This document shows, in pieces, positions 1-11,910 of a stretch of DNA of 64,000 nucleotides (position 1 is the first letter of the stretch; every line of letters starts with the position of its first letter). The notes under the pieces are model-generated. The model did not search any database and was not told the origin of the DNA. It saw only the letters and a list, made by a program, of their open reading frames with translations. The position numbers were made by a program, and so were the translations under genes. This DNA comes from Monoplex corrugatus (taxonomy: Eukaryota; Mollusca; Gastropoda; Littorinimorpha; Ranellidae): positions 46,539,681 through 46,603,680 of the forward strand of contig CM060307.1 in assembly GCA_030674185.1 (NCBI GenBank), written 5' to 3'.

Positions 1-491
1 TAAGAGGAGTTGTATTCTGCTGTTTCCTGTCACTTTGCTCGATACTACTGCAATATATGTTCAGCTGTCTGGTCATCTTGACTGCAGAGGCAGGGTGGTT
101 AAGGTGTGTCACTGTGAACTTGCAGTTCATGCGGGTGTTGAGCCGATTGTGGTCAATGCAGCACATCATCAGGACCCCTTGCAGCTCTCTAGACTGAAGA
201 TGGTTCTGGTTGTCTGTCTGTGGTCTCAGGGGTGATCTTACAATGTTCATTTGTTTGCTGTAGCTGATGCTTTTGTCTGGTTGTAGATTGTTGTCACCGT
301 TCAGTAGATTGTTATCACTATTCCTTTTTACTTCTCTCCGTAAGTTTTCACACATAAAGACTGGATTTTGCGGTCTTGGGTTTGTTTTAACATTATGAAA
401 ATTCAGAGAAAAACAACTCCGTTCTGCTTTATGTGTGTGTGTGTGTATATATGTGTATGTACACACACATACACTCACACACACACACACT

Positions 492-570
<79 letters not shown>

Positions 571-870
571 CACACACACACACACACCACTCTCTCTCTC
601 TCTCTCTCTCACTCACTCACTCTCACGATTCAGACTTTGAAATGAGAATGTACTATATGATCCATTTATTGTCATATTCAGAAAGATTTACAGATGTCTC
701 TTGCAGAATATATGCCCATAATGGCCCTCTTTGCCCTGTGCATTCCTTGCACTTGTATCTGGAGAAGTATGATCTTCAGTGAGAGAGTTGCGCTCAGGTG
801 CCAGAGAAAGTGACCTGCTTGTATGGGACACTAACTTGGTACAAGCCAGAAAGGCTGAAAGAGCATAAAC
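1..870. other. Non-coding; compound microsatellite at 431-629
   Basis: No supported exon. A compound (TG)n, (CA)n, (CG)n, (CT)n microsatellite occupies 431-629. Small open frames near 35-235 exist on both strands but show no splice or domain support. By the model this is intron or upstream DNA between the unseen shared exons and ZF1. Confidence 0.6.
431..629. repeat. Compound (TG)n(CA)n(CT)n microsatellite
   Basis: TG repeats turning to CA repeats with a short GCGCGC block, then (CT)n and CACT repeats. Confidence 0.95.
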
Positions 871-2239
871 TTGGTGCTCTCATGAAAATAATTTTCTGAA
901 GGCCAGCTTAGCAAGAGTTGGGTTGTCTCATGAAAATAATTTTCTGAAGGCCGAGCTTAGCAAGAGTTGGGTTGTCTCATGAAAACGATTTCCTGAAGGC
1001 CGAGCTTAACCAGAGTTAGGTTGTCTCATGAAAACGATTTCCTGAAGGCCTAGCTTAGCCAGAGTTAGGTTATGTCATGAAAATGATTTCCTGAAGGCCT
1101 AGCTTAGCCAGAGTTAGGTTGTCTCATGAAAATGATTTCCCGAAGGCCTAGCTTAGCCAGAGTTAGGTTGTCTCATGAAAATGATTTCCTGAAGGCCGAG
1201 CTTAGCCAGAGTTAGGTTGTCTCATGAAAATGATTTCCTGAAGATCTAGCTTAGCCAGAGTTAGGTTGTCTCATGAAAATGATTTACTGAAGGTCTAGCT
1301 TAGCCAGAGTTAGGTTGTCTCATGAAAATGATTTTCTGAAGGCCTATTTTAGCCTGAGTTAGGTTGTCTCATGAAAACGATTTCCTGAAGGCCTAGCTTA
1401 GCAAGAGTTAGGTTGTCTCATGAAAACGATTTCCTGAAGGCCTAGCTTAGCCAGAGCTAGGTTGTCTCATGAAAATGTTTTCCTGAAGGCCTAGCTTAGC
1501 CAGAGCTAGGTTGTCTCATGAAAATGATTTCCTGAAGGCCTAGCTTAACCAGAGTTAGGTTGTCTCATGAAAATGATTTTCTAAAGGCCTAGCTTAGCAA
1601 GAGTTAGGTTGTCTCATGAAAATGATTTCCTGAAGGCCTAGCTTAGCAAGAGTTAGGTTGTCTCATGAAAATGATTTCCTGAAGGCCTAGCTTAGCCAGA
1701 GTTAGGTCGTCTCATGAAAATGATTTCCTGAAGGCCTAGCTTAGACAGAGTTAGGTTGTCTCATGAAAATGATTTCCTGAAAGCCTCGCTTTGCAAGAGT
1801 TAGGTTGTCTCATGAAAATGATTTCCTGAAGGCCTAGGTTAGCCAGAGCTAGGTTGTCTCATGAAAATGTTTTCCTGAAGGCCTAGCTTAACCAGAGTTA
1901 GGTTGTCTCATGAAAATGATTTCCTGAAGGCCGAGGTTAACCAGAGTTAGGTTGTCTCATGAAAATGATTTCCTGAAGGCCTAGCTTAGCAAGAGTTAGG
2001 TTGTCTCATGAAAACGATTTCCTGAAGGCCTAGCTTAGCCAGAGCTAGGTTGTCTCATGAAAATGTTTTCCTGAAGGCCTAGCTTAACCAGAGTTAGGTT
2101 GTCTTATGAAAATGATTTACTGAAGGCCTAGCTTAACCAGAGTTAGGTTGTCTCATGAAAATGATTTCTGAAGGCCTAGCTTAACCAGAGTTAGGTTGTC
2201 TCATGAAAATGATTTCCAGAAGGCCTAGCTTAGCAAGAG
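871..2239. repeat. 49-bp tandem satellite, about 28 units, with 12-unit higher-order period
   Basis: Units run GGTTGTCTCATGAAAATGAT, then TTCCTGAAGGCCTAGC, then TTAGCCAGAGTTA, 49 bases each. Successive units differ by a few bases. A distinctive run (AGCAAGAGTTA unit, then an AAAACGATT unit, then an AGAGCTAG/AAAATGTTTT unit) starts near 1402 and again near 1990, exactly 588 bases or 12 units apart, pointing to a higher-order duplication. Edges (871, 2239) are diverged. No reading frame is conserved through the array. Confidence 0.95.
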
Positions 2240-2945
2240 CTACACTAATTTATGAGTTCTCTCTCTGGTGTAGAGACTGCAACATAATCATTAACTTACA
2301 TCACACTCCCAAGAAAGAATTTAAAAAAAATCATTCCTTTTATTCTGTAGTGTGAAATTAATACCAAATGTGAACAGCCACATGATGAATATCAGGATCA
2401 CCCTTTTATTGTGTTGTTGGAAATGAATACATGTTGAACATTTGCATTATGAATAATATCAGGATTATCTCAAGTTAATGGTAGTAGTTCAGTGATGCAT
2501 AATCTCATCCCGAAACAGAGCCAAAACTTGTGCATGTTAACAAGCCGACCAACCTTGCACTTGAATTGTGAATAACTTTATTGATTTGCTGGTCTGATTT
2601 GTTAGTCTCAATTTTTTGCTTCCCCTTGGCACCCATTCATTTTGTCACTGTTTAGTATTCTGTCTCCTATGCACACATACCCTGTAATTAATCTTTCTGT
2701 CGTGGTCTTTATGTTTGTCTAGTTTCTGTTCCATACTTGTTCCCCATCAAATGCAGTAAACAAGTCAGAAGAAATTCTGATAGTATTCTGTTTTTTGAAT
2801 TAAGAGGAATAGCTACCTGGGATTGAATCCATTATCAAAACATCTTTTATTACTACTTTTTAAAAACCAGTCATAACTTTCAGGCTTTGCAAATCAGTGT
2901 GGTTACCTACAGGTGATTGCATCCCCTGCACCCCTTACACACCAC

Positions 2946-3036
<91 letters not shown>

Positions 3037-3076
3037 GACACACACACACACAGTGACACACACACACACACTCAGT

Positions 3077-3163
<87 letters not shown>

Positions 3164-4498
3164 CGCGGGCGGAAAATTGTGGGCGGAAAATTGTAATCGG
3201 TTCAAGGCAACTCTGCCTCTATGGTTGTAGACAGATTGTTGATAGGAATTTTGCTGATCTCTCTGGAACTATTTATCAACCAAATACAGGCCTTCAGTGG
3301 CATACTGGGTGGTTTGGAATGCGTACATTTTAACGAGCAATGATCAGTTCGTTGTTTGCCCAGACCAGAAATATGGTAGTAAAAATGTTAAGGATATTTA
3401 GTTAGTTGTTTACGGGTTTATCCTTGAGCATTTTGCAACAGATTCATGGCTGTACATTTTGAAATTTGAACGATTTAAGTGCACATCATGTCAGGGAAGA
3501 TTGTTAATATGGATTGATATCTTGTGTGTGTGTTTTTTTTATTTTTAAAGCTATCTGTTGGCTTGAGTTCAAGTGAAAATTTGACCCAGTGCTGCCCAAC
3601 AAAAGGAATAATTCAATCTTGAATTTAAGAGATGTGACGGTCTTTGAAATGCAAATCTATTCTATCTTCCTTGATGTGACAGTCTTGGAAACAAAGCACC
3701 ATGCCTGTTCTGATAGCTACCTTACTTTTTCCTTTCTCTTTCTCCCCCTCTCCCAAAATGCATTCTGTTGCAGGTTGCTTTGTTTTTAGCATGCCACTTG
3801 CAGAATAGAACTAGAAGGCAGGTGCTACTCTTGTGTTCACTATTTAAGACTTGGTGAGAACTCACATTAGGATGCTGAAAGGCTTGCTGCTATACGCGTG
3901 ACAGGTTTATCAGAAATATGAGTCGTTGATCTGTGACCACTGGCTGTCAGTCCCCTTTCCACTCCAGTAAATGTATGCACTCTCTATTCAAACTTTGTTC
4001 TCTTGCATTTCAGGCATTCTGACGTGTCAGTTTATTTAATTATTATAGAATTTGTTTTTTAGAGTTGTTCCCTACAGATAGAGTACATATCTAGACAGAT
4101 TATTTGTATGCTTTGACATAGTTGGTTTTGGTTTGAAATATTTGAAAATGCCATACAACGTTGTTGGATTTGTGGTTTAAAATGTTTTGTGCATTTGACA
4201 AGTTGAAAGCTGCATTTTAAAATTGATGCCATGATAATGATTGTGATAAATGACTGGGATTGTTCAGCCATTCTTAAACTTGATGGATATTAATAATTCT
4301 CTACCATACAAAGTAACCTGTCACTTGTACATATGATACAGTTCAGTATTGTGGTAACGTGTTTTAGATATTCATGTGTTTTGAATTAGCCCCAACATGT
4401 AATATTGGTAACAGATATTCAGTAAGTGTGCTTCCCTTGTGCTGCTATCATCAGTGTGAAGACGGACTGCAGTACACTGTCTTGCCGTGTGTTTGCAG
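2240..4498. other. Non-coding upstream of ZF1; (CA)n at 2939-3160
   Basis: About 2.2 kb with no supported exon. A 220-base (CA)n tract with CAGTGA interruptions lies at 2939-3160. The end (4440-4498) is the ZF1 acceptor region. Confidence 0.6.
2939..3160. repeat. (CA)n microsatellite
   Basis: About 220 bases of CA repeats with three CAGTGA interruptions. Confidence 0.95.
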
Positions 4499-5007
4499 GC
4501 CATGGTGGATTGAGAGACCAGTACCTTCCAGCTTCACATGAACTGGATTTGCCTACTCTCTTTGACTCACACCAACCCACTGGGTATTCTTCCAGAGAAC
4601 GTCAGCGTGGGTTTGCCTCAAATGTAGTTCGGGCTTTTGGTGGTGGAAAAAAGATTTTTGTCTGTGACCTGTGTGAAGCCATTTTCACCACTAACACTGG
4701 TCTGCGAGGTCACAGAGACAGGGTCCATTTGAACAAAGCTGCTTACAGATGTCCGATCTGCCACAAAGGATTTACAATGAGAGGTCATTACATTGGTCAC
4801 ATGAACATGCACAATAAAGTCAAAGCATTCAAGTGTCCAGCTTGCCCTCGAGCTTTTGCTCATCGCACCAGTCTCCGGACACATCTGAGGACTAGTACTT
4901 GTGGATTGGAACCAGCCAACATGGAGAAGAACACATCAAGTAATGCTGGCATATTACCCCCAGCAACAAGAACAGATAATAGTGGAGTGACCTCCCCAGA
5001 CCTTTAA
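4499..5007 (+). CDS. Alternative 3'-terminal exon ZF1: three zinc fingers (C2H2, C2H2, C2HC)
   Basis: Seen: a 3' splice site (ctgtcttgccgtgtgtttgcag) ends at 4498. The exon then contributes two bases (GC) to a codon started upstream, followed by 168 codons and a stop. A linker of about 54 residues precedes finger 1 (CDLC..H-x4-H, CxxC-x12 spacing), finger 2 (CPIC..HMNMH, with the RGHYIGHMNMHN signature shared by the array) and finger 3 (CPAC..H-x5-C, a C2HC type). The open frame continues upstream to an ATG at 4426, but that stretch is the polypyrimidine tract of the intron. Known: clustered C2H2 fingers bind DNA as nuclear transcription factors. Inferred: this is one interchangeable C-terminus of a lola-like gene. 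No AATAAA occurs in the 330 bases before the ZF2 acceptor, only a GATAAA variant, so ZF1 transcripts may run through ZF2. ZF2 is its closest relative. Confidence 0.9.
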
Positions 5008-5337
5008 GCCTCTTTAACAGTGAATCTGTGTACTGCTTTGCCACCTGTGTAAAACAGAAAGTAGTGTTCAGCTTTTTAAAATGTGCAGTTGAACTTGTAA
5101 ATGTGGTCTGATGTGGCCTGGTGCGCATGAAGAATACTACTTTTACCATCAAACATTATCATATCAAGAGAATGCATGAATATCTGCTTTCCCCAAGATA
5201 AAGGATGATAACAGAAACATGTTTAGATTTTCAAATAACAATCTTGTTCATTAATAGTTGGAACAAAGTACGACTGAATTATGGCTGCCAATGAACTTTA
5301 CCAATTTCTGACGGAAGATCCCTGTGACTATTTCCAG

Positions 5338-5762
5338 GACCAGTGCTGTCGGGCGCATCTAACATGGCTGACCTCACCTCTGAGCTTGACCACAGCTTTC
5401 CTCCGTATTTACACCGACACGCTGGCATAGTAAATGTTTCAAGATCGGAACCAGGACCGAGGGCACGCACTGTTCGGCGAGAAAAGGTTGGCACTCCCTC
5501 AGGCCATTTGTGTTGTGACCAGTGTGGAGCAACCTTTGCATCTTCACGTGGACTGAAGTTGCACAGAGATCACAGACATTTCAACAAAGCACCTTACACT
5601 TGTGCCATCTGCGGTCGAGGCTTTACCATGCGGGGTCACTATGTTGGACACATGAACATGCATAACAAGATCAAAGAGTTCAAATGTTCTAGCTGTCCAA
5701 AAGCATTTGCACACAGATCTAGTCTTCGTTACCATTTGCGAAATAGTAACTGTGGAAAATAA
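5338..5762 (+). CDS. Alternative 3'-terminal exon ZF2: three zinc fingers
   Basis: The acceptor (ctgtgactatttccag) ends at 5337. The exon starts with two codon-completing bases (GA), then 140 codons and TAA. About 55 linker residues are followed by finger 1 (CDQC..HRDHRH), finger 2 (CAIC..HMNMH, RGHYVGHMNMHN signature) and finger 3 (CSSC..H-x5-C, C2HC). Fingers 2-3 are nearly the same as in ZF1 (KAFAHRSSLR against RAFAHRTSLR) and the exon lies only 330 bases downstream, so the two look like a tandem exon duplication. The linker differs almost completely from ZF1, as expected if only the fingers are under selection. The internal ATG at 5370 is unlikely to be a real start because the frame is open back to the splice site. 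AATAAA at 6311 is the probable poly(A) signal. Confidence 0.9.
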
Positions 5763-6310
5763 GTGAGAAAACCCAGGCAATTAAAGAAAAGCCGATGCAG
5801 CCATGGGTTTGAGACATAGTCTGTGAATAGTATTCAGATTTTCATTTTGAAAAGAACTGGTGATTTATGATACCCCCTTTTCCCTGATTTGAGTGGTATA
5901 CTTCTTGCATTGTCATAAATTGTTCATATGGAGTTTGATCTTCATCCTTGGCTCTGTGCATAATCAAAAAAGTAAGCAACAACTTCTTACAGTGTGGGAT
6001 AGCAGATGCTGATTGTTAGTTTCCTGGGAACTTGGTGTGTGCATTTAATATACAAGAGTGGGAACATACTAGGAAATTTAGGTGTTCAGCAAGCACATAC
6101 AGCAGAATCATATTGTAATGCTTGTCCTCTGACCATTGAATCCATGGAAAATACAGTCTTGAAAGCTGACATTTTTTAAAAAAAACTTCTGATACTCTGA
6201 ATGATACTGAAAATGTTCATAGTGTCTTTGGGCTAGTTGTATCAAAGACTCAAATGTGGTTGTGCAGATAACAATGTGAGGAACAAAAATTACACTGAGT
6301 GTACAGTATG

Positions 6311-6316
6311 AATAAA
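6311..6316 (+). promoter_or_regulatory. Poly(A) signal AATAAA, ZF2 (and possibly ZF1)
   Basis: Canonical AATAAA about 550 bases after the ZF2 stop; another lies at 6678-6683. As no AATAAA separates ZF1 from ZF2, both ends may share it. Confidence 0.5.
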
Positions 6317-6732
6317 CATGCTTATGGAATTATGATAAAAACTTAACATTGTGTTTTTTTATCTTCTTTAGTTGTACATTTTTGACCACATTCACACGCA
6401 TGTGTTAGTATCAGCAGAAATTATGCACACATGCTCATACAGACACATAGATACTCGCATACTCTTATGCACGCTCTGACATCCACACATGGATGCCGTT
6501 GCAAAAGTATACTACATTCACACACATGCATGCACGCACTCACACACACACATGCGCCTTCATGCATATGTACACACACACACACGCGTGCAAACACGCA
6601 CAGAGAGACTACATTAGTGCACACTGTAAATCTACAGTTTTGAACAGAGACATGTTGAAGTTTTGCTGAAAAATGTGAATAAATGCAATGTGTATGTGTG
6701 TGTTCGTATGTATGTGTGGTTGTGTGCACGGG

Positions 6733-6735
<3 letters not shown>

Positions 6736-6787
<52 letters not shown>

Positions 6788-7004
6788 TGTGTGTGTGTGT
6801 GTTTGAAGGGGGGATACATGAGAGAGGGGGGGGGGAAGAGAGAGAGGGGAACTGGTAATGCAGTGCAAAAGCCACCCATGAACTGATGAAGAGAAGTGTT
6901 CTGCGTATGGATGTGACAAATTACAGTGTAACAAGCATTTCTTGACAGCTTGAACTGTTCGAAAACACACACACACATACACACACACACACACACACCA
7001 CACA

Positions 7005-7058
<54 letters not shown>
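6736..7058. repeat. (TG)n and (CA)n microsatellites in inverted arrangement
   Basis: TG repeats 6736-6803 and CA repeats 6966-7058 are mutual complements about 160 bases apart and could form a hairpin. Confidence 0.9.
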
Positions 7059-7062
<4 letters not shown>

Positions 7063-7156
7063 CTTTGTTTGTTTTTCATTTGTTGGTTCTTGTAAATTTG
7101 TTAGATAACTGGGGAGTGTACATGTACAATTAAATATTAGTATAGATTGAAAAGAA

Positions 7157-7191
<35 letters not shown>

Positions 7192-7882
7192 TTATTTTTT
7201 AGCGAGAGAAGTTATGGGATAAAAGCCATTTTTCAAACTTTTTATTGCTGATTTATGTATCTGCTTTAAACTAAAGGTACAGAAGAAATGGAACATGAAA
7301 CAGAACTGGTAATCACATTATATGAAATACATATTGTTGTATAGGGCTGATAATTTCAGTATATATTGATTAAAATATATATGGTTGTCTTCAGCCATTT
7401 GCTTTCATGGTTCTGAACTCTCTCCTCTCGTACTTGCTCTACATACGTAGGCTACATTTACTGTTCTGACCCTTTTTACAGCATATAATACATAATGAAT
7501 TCTAGTTGTTTTGTTTTTGTAAGATAACTTCCTTTTCATTACATTTGGCCCAACATGTAGTGTTGCTTTGTTTTGAGTTGACCAGAGTGAAACTGGCATA
7601 ATTTTTTTCTTTTTTTCTTTCTTTCTTTTGTTTGTTTTTTTGTTTGTCATGAAATAAGACTTTGTTTTTGCCACTGTGGTGCTCATCATCTCAAGACATT
7701 TGCACATCATCACGCCTGTCCTCGTTACCGTAACAACAATGGCAGTGTCTGTTGCTCAGTCAGATGGAATTTTTCCCCTTTCTGCTTGGCTTTGTAAAAA
7801 ATTTTAGAAGAGTTTTTTGGTTTCTCATCTATGTAGAGGTATCAACATCAAGACCTACAGTGGAGCCTTTCCATTGTTCCAG

Positions 7883-8199
7883 GAACAAAATGGAATTGCA
7901 AGGTGTGTGGATTGAGCTACAAAACCCAGTGGGGGTTGACTGTGCATATGGGCAAGCAACACTGTGACAACCCTAGATTCAGGTGTGAACTTTGTGGCCA
8001 GGGATTTACCATGAAAGACCATTACCAGGGACATATGAATGTGCACAACAAGGTCAAGGCTTTTAGCTGCCCAAGCTGTCCAAAAGCCTTTGCTCACAAG
8101 ACAAGCCTGCGAGCTCATTTGAGGATCAGTGCTTGTGGGAATCAACCTTTGTATAATTCATTCTCATCAGTACAAAAGTCTGGGCCAAGTGGTTTATGA
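7883..8199 (+). CDS. Alternative 3'-terminal exon ZF3: three zinc fingers, almost no linker
   Basis: The phase-compatible acceptor (gcctttccattgttccag) ends at 7882. Two bases (GA) then precede 104 codons and TGA. The protein starts only about four residues before finger 1 (CKVC..H-x4-H), followed by finger 2 (CELC..HMNVH, KDHYQGHMNVHN signature) and finger 3 (CPSC..H-x5-C; KAFAHKTSLR as in ZF1/ZF2). An upstream AG at 7836 (ttctcatctatgtag) would give a 15-codon longer, phase-0 exon, and an AG at 7807 leads to an in-frame stop. I chose 7882 because it keeps the phase shared by all other units, so this start is less certain than the others. The short tail after finger 3 is serine-rich. AATAAA lies at 8442. 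Confidence 0.85.
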
Positions 8200-8441
8200 A
8201 ATGTCAGTAAATTAACAGGGTCTGCTTAATTAACCTATTCAAATATAGGTTCCATACCCAAGTTGTCAGACTGAATTGGGTTGAGGTTAAGTGTCCCTTT
8301 CTCGCCGGATCTCCACAAATTTGAAATGATTGATTGAAAAAACCTGTTGGGGGAACAAAACTGATTGTTGTGCTGTGCAAAAATATTGTTGGCTACTGCC
8401 AGTGCACAGCTGGCTTTCACGTGTATGTTTACTGTAAAGAC

Positions 8442-8447
8442 AATAAA
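8442..8447 (+). promoter_or_regulatory. Poly(A) signal AATAAA, ZF3
   Basis: Canonical hexamer about 240 bases downstream of the ZF3 stop, followed by TG-rich sequence typical of a downstream element. Confidence 0.55.
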
Positions 8448-8619
8448 TCATAATGTGGCTGATATCGTTTCTGTTGTTTGCTGCCCTCTGCTTCCCTTGA
8501 GATAACTTCTGGATTTTTAACATTTCAAACTAGCCAGATAGCCTTTCAAAAACAACTTTCATGTGTTGAAATGGCTGCATCACTATAGCATACATGTTCT
8601 TTTTGAAGTTCTGACCTAC

Positions 8620-8620
<1 letters not shown>

Positions 8621-8699
<79 letters not shown>

Positions 8700-8733
8700 G
8701 GTGTGTGTTGCGTGTGTGTGTGTTTGTGAGTAC
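8621..8733. repeat. (TG)n microsatellite
   Basis: About 80 bases of pure TG, then interrupted TG. Confidence 0.95.
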
Positions 8734-9875
8734 AGACAGATTGATTTGAAAGCCAAACAGCAAATAACAGTACATTAGTCGACAACAAAGCACTGCTGTA
8801 GTGTACATGTATTTGGTACAAATACTCCTTTTGCATTTTTAACCCTTATCTATCAGACAGTGGAATGATCAGCTTGAAAACAACTTTGTTCACAGAAAAA
8901 TATGCAGAAAGATTCTGTAGAAAGATTGAATGTTTCTAATTAGTATTATCAGTTTGTTGAGCAGAACTTGTTAACCCTTTGCTTGCCACAGATTTAAACA
9001 ATTGTTTGCCAGGGAATATGAACAATTTATGATAAATATTTTTGTGTTCCTTTATTTTTGATAAAAGGATAAGTAGGCCTATGTGATGAACGTGAGTTTA
9101 TGATGAACTTTTGTACAAAATTATGATGAACGTTTTTGGTTCCCAAAGTTTTTGGTCTTGTAATAGAATTTTAATAAGAATTTTTATTTTACAAAAAACA
9201 ACAACAAAAAACAAAAAAACAAACATTTGGTTCTTTACTAAGAATGATAAAATACCAGATTATGAGAGAAGTCAGAACAAAAAGTTGACACATTTTTAAA
9301 AGATGTTGCAAGAAAAATTTGCAGATAGCTTGATTTGGGTTGTTGCGTCTAGTAAAAGGATAAGTTCCACACACCTTGATTTCTGTCATCACAGCCTGAG
9401 CCACCACAAGATTGTGTCAAGCAGTACATTCAAAACAGAACAGTTGCATTGCCTTAACTACCTCTCCACTGTCCCCATCCCCTCAAAACACACCCCCACC
9501 ACCACCACCACCACCACCACCACCACCACACAACAACAACAACAACAACAACAAACAGCTAAACAACAACTACAACAACCAAATTAAAAAACAACCAACA
9601 AACCAAAAAAGAAAAAGGTTAAAAACAATGATGACAGTGTTGGTTTATCATGAAAAGAAGCTGATAACAAAAACAAACAAACAAACAAACAAACAAACAG
9701 AGAGAGAGAGAGAGAGAGATATGAAAACAATCTTAACCCTGACATTGCAATCTGGCTTAAATGTGAAGGCTAAATTTGAGAAATGAAAACAATCTTAACC
9801 CTGACATTGCCAGTCTGGCATAAATGTGAAGGCTTAATTTTATAGTACTATTTTCAGATGCTTATTTCTGGTGTG

Positions 9876-9907
<32 letters not shown>

Positions 9908-11506
9908 TGCGTGCGTGATATTTGTTGTTGTTTTGTTGTGAAATAAAAGATAATTGTTTGAAATAGTTTTCTCTTGTGCCATAGTCATTTAATTATTTTA
10001 GTGGGAAAGTGATTTTGAAACTTGGATTATTCAGGGGGGGGGATTGATGTGAAAACAAATGCAAATGTAAAGATTAATCAACAAAACAAAACACCAAGCA
10101 AGCAAGCAAGTAAGCAAACAAAACAGAAACCAAACCAACCAATCAACCACCTACCAAACCAAACAAACAAAACAGAAACCAGTGATTGCAATGTGGAGTT
10201 ATACATACACCAGTGGCTGGTATGAAAAACGAAAAACAATTTTAACAAAGACAGAAAAAAAATCTAAAAAAATCTGCTCTACTTGCAATGCAGCATTGCA
10301 TAGAAAACTGAGACAGAATATGATAAGCATGTTTTGATTTTTTAAAATTCTTGTGGATACAATTAAAGGTTGTAACACCTAGAATATAATCTGATTTGTT
10401 GAGGGTTTTGTTGTTTTGAGACAGACACTTATGGCAGATCCAAGAACAAGTCTTGTGTGTTGTGGAACAATGCTAATGATAGTTGCAACATAAACAGAAT
10501 GAAGCCACAGTCAAGATAAATTATAAATTAAAATTGTAGACCCCAACGTAATCGGTGACATTTGACAATGGCTTCACTGAGATGGATGGAGATAGTGGAA
10601 AGTGTGAGGGTGATCCCATAATATTATAGGTTTGATACTGCGTGTTGTTTACTGTGTGATGTTGTCTGACTTCTGTCGTTTACCGTGTGATGTTGTCTGA
10701 CATCTATCGTCTCTCCGGTGTGGAGAGTTGGAGCAAGGACACCATAACCAGGAAAAACCAGTTCAGTGATACGATAATGCTCTGAAGGCCAACCTCATGA
10801 GCTATGGCATCAGTACCACCATGGCCAGCAACAGCAGTGCAAGGTACAATTAGATTTGAACAGTATATAGCAACAGCTGCTGTTCAATAGAAGAGGGACT
10901 GGCAGAAGTAGAACCGAAGACTGCAGGACTGTCTTCTTATGTGATGCCTATGCAAGAACATCATTCTTGGGTCTTCATGTAGGATACACACGAAGAAGAC
11001 GCACCAGATGACGAGGACTAATATGCCTGCTTACCTATCGAATTGAGGGGAGAGTCATTCATGGCTTAACATGAATTGTATGCGGAAATGACATTTACTG
11101 AGGCACAGCAGCTGTATCAGAACCTTTTTTTTTGGATGGTTTCTCCTGTCTTTGTCTTATTTCAGTTGAAAACATATAATAAAAGCATCAGTTCAGTATT
11201 GGGGGGAGAAAATCTAGTTCTCTTTTGCTGTGTTTGCTGAATCATTTACAGAAAAATTGATTGTGGGCATTATCTAGGCAAAATAATTTGTACTCCCTTT
11301 AAATAAAGACACCAACTTTTCAACTGTTATCTATACGACATAAGATACATTAAAGCTCAATTAAGTAGATATTGGCTGCCCAAAGATTTTGAAATCAGTC
11401 TCTTAATTGACATTTCATTTTGTCTTTTTTTTAATGTCACAGTCTCATTTTCAGAATTTATTCATGTATTGACTGTATGTGAAGGTTTAACAAGTGTGTA
11501 TATATA

Positions 11507-11793
11507 TATGTCGAGCTTGCTCGGCTATCCATGACAGGTTTCTTCCATTCTTCTCTGTCAGATGTTGCAGTAGGTAGTTCATCATACGGACAGCCCATAT
11601 CGATCAGTTGGTCGATGAAGGTCTTCTTTGGACGTCAGTCTTTGTTTGCCGTGGCTGGGTCTCCATAGTAGTACATCACCCACAAGTTCTTTGCTATGCC
11701 AGCTGTGTCCCGCGAAGTGCAGTCTTTGTTGACGTATTGATTTACTGATTGGTGGGATCATACCATATAACTCTTTGTTAGATGTTCTCTCCA

Positions 11794-11800
<7 letters not shown>
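11507..11800 (-). mobile_element. Non-LTR retrotransposon 3' ORF fragment
   Basis: On the minus strand a frame reads NKELYGMIPPISKSIRQQ then RLHFAGHSW and GDVLLWRPSHGKQ. This is the familiar tail of LINE reverse transcriptase ORFs (tolerated variants of 'RRLRLAGHCxR..LVLWxP..G'). Only the extreme 3' end remains, abutting an (AT)n tract that may have grown from the insertion tail. Family (jockey/CR1/RTE-like) not resolved. Confidence 0.55.
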
Positions 11801-11877
<77 letters not shown>

Positions 11878-11910
11878 ACACTCACACACACACACACACA
11901 CACGCACACA
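11797..11910. repeat. (AT)n then (CA)n microsatellite
   Basis: About 80 bases of nearly pure TA repeats with two GTA interruptions, then (CA)n. The AT block is self-complementary and could extrude as a cruciform. Confidence 0.9.

Larger units (their letters stand above)
5763..7882. other. ZF2 3' UTR and intron before ZF3
   Basis: Holds the ZF2 poly(A) signals and microsatellites: (TG)n 6736-6803, (CA)n 6966-7058, (TG)n/(GA)n 7157-7192, and scattered CA-rich sequence 6421-6605. A T-rich stretch lies at 7600-7650. No other exon seen. Confidence 0.6.

Noticed and set aside
35..235. 66-codon open frame at the left edge
   Set aside because: No matching splice phase, no domain, and the opposite strand is also partly open; cannot be told from chance.
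368..782. His/Thr- or Cys/Val-repeat proteins in (CA)n or (TG)n tracts, here and throughout
   Set aside because: Microsatellite translations on both strands, with no independent support.
871..2239. CRISPR-like array
   Set aside because: Units are continuous 49-bp tandem repeats without unique spacers, in eukaryotic DNA.
4426..4498. ATG-started extension of ZF1 upstream of the acceptor
   Set aside because: It covers the intron's pyrimidine tract; every other unit has a similar short upstream opening that ends at an acceptor.
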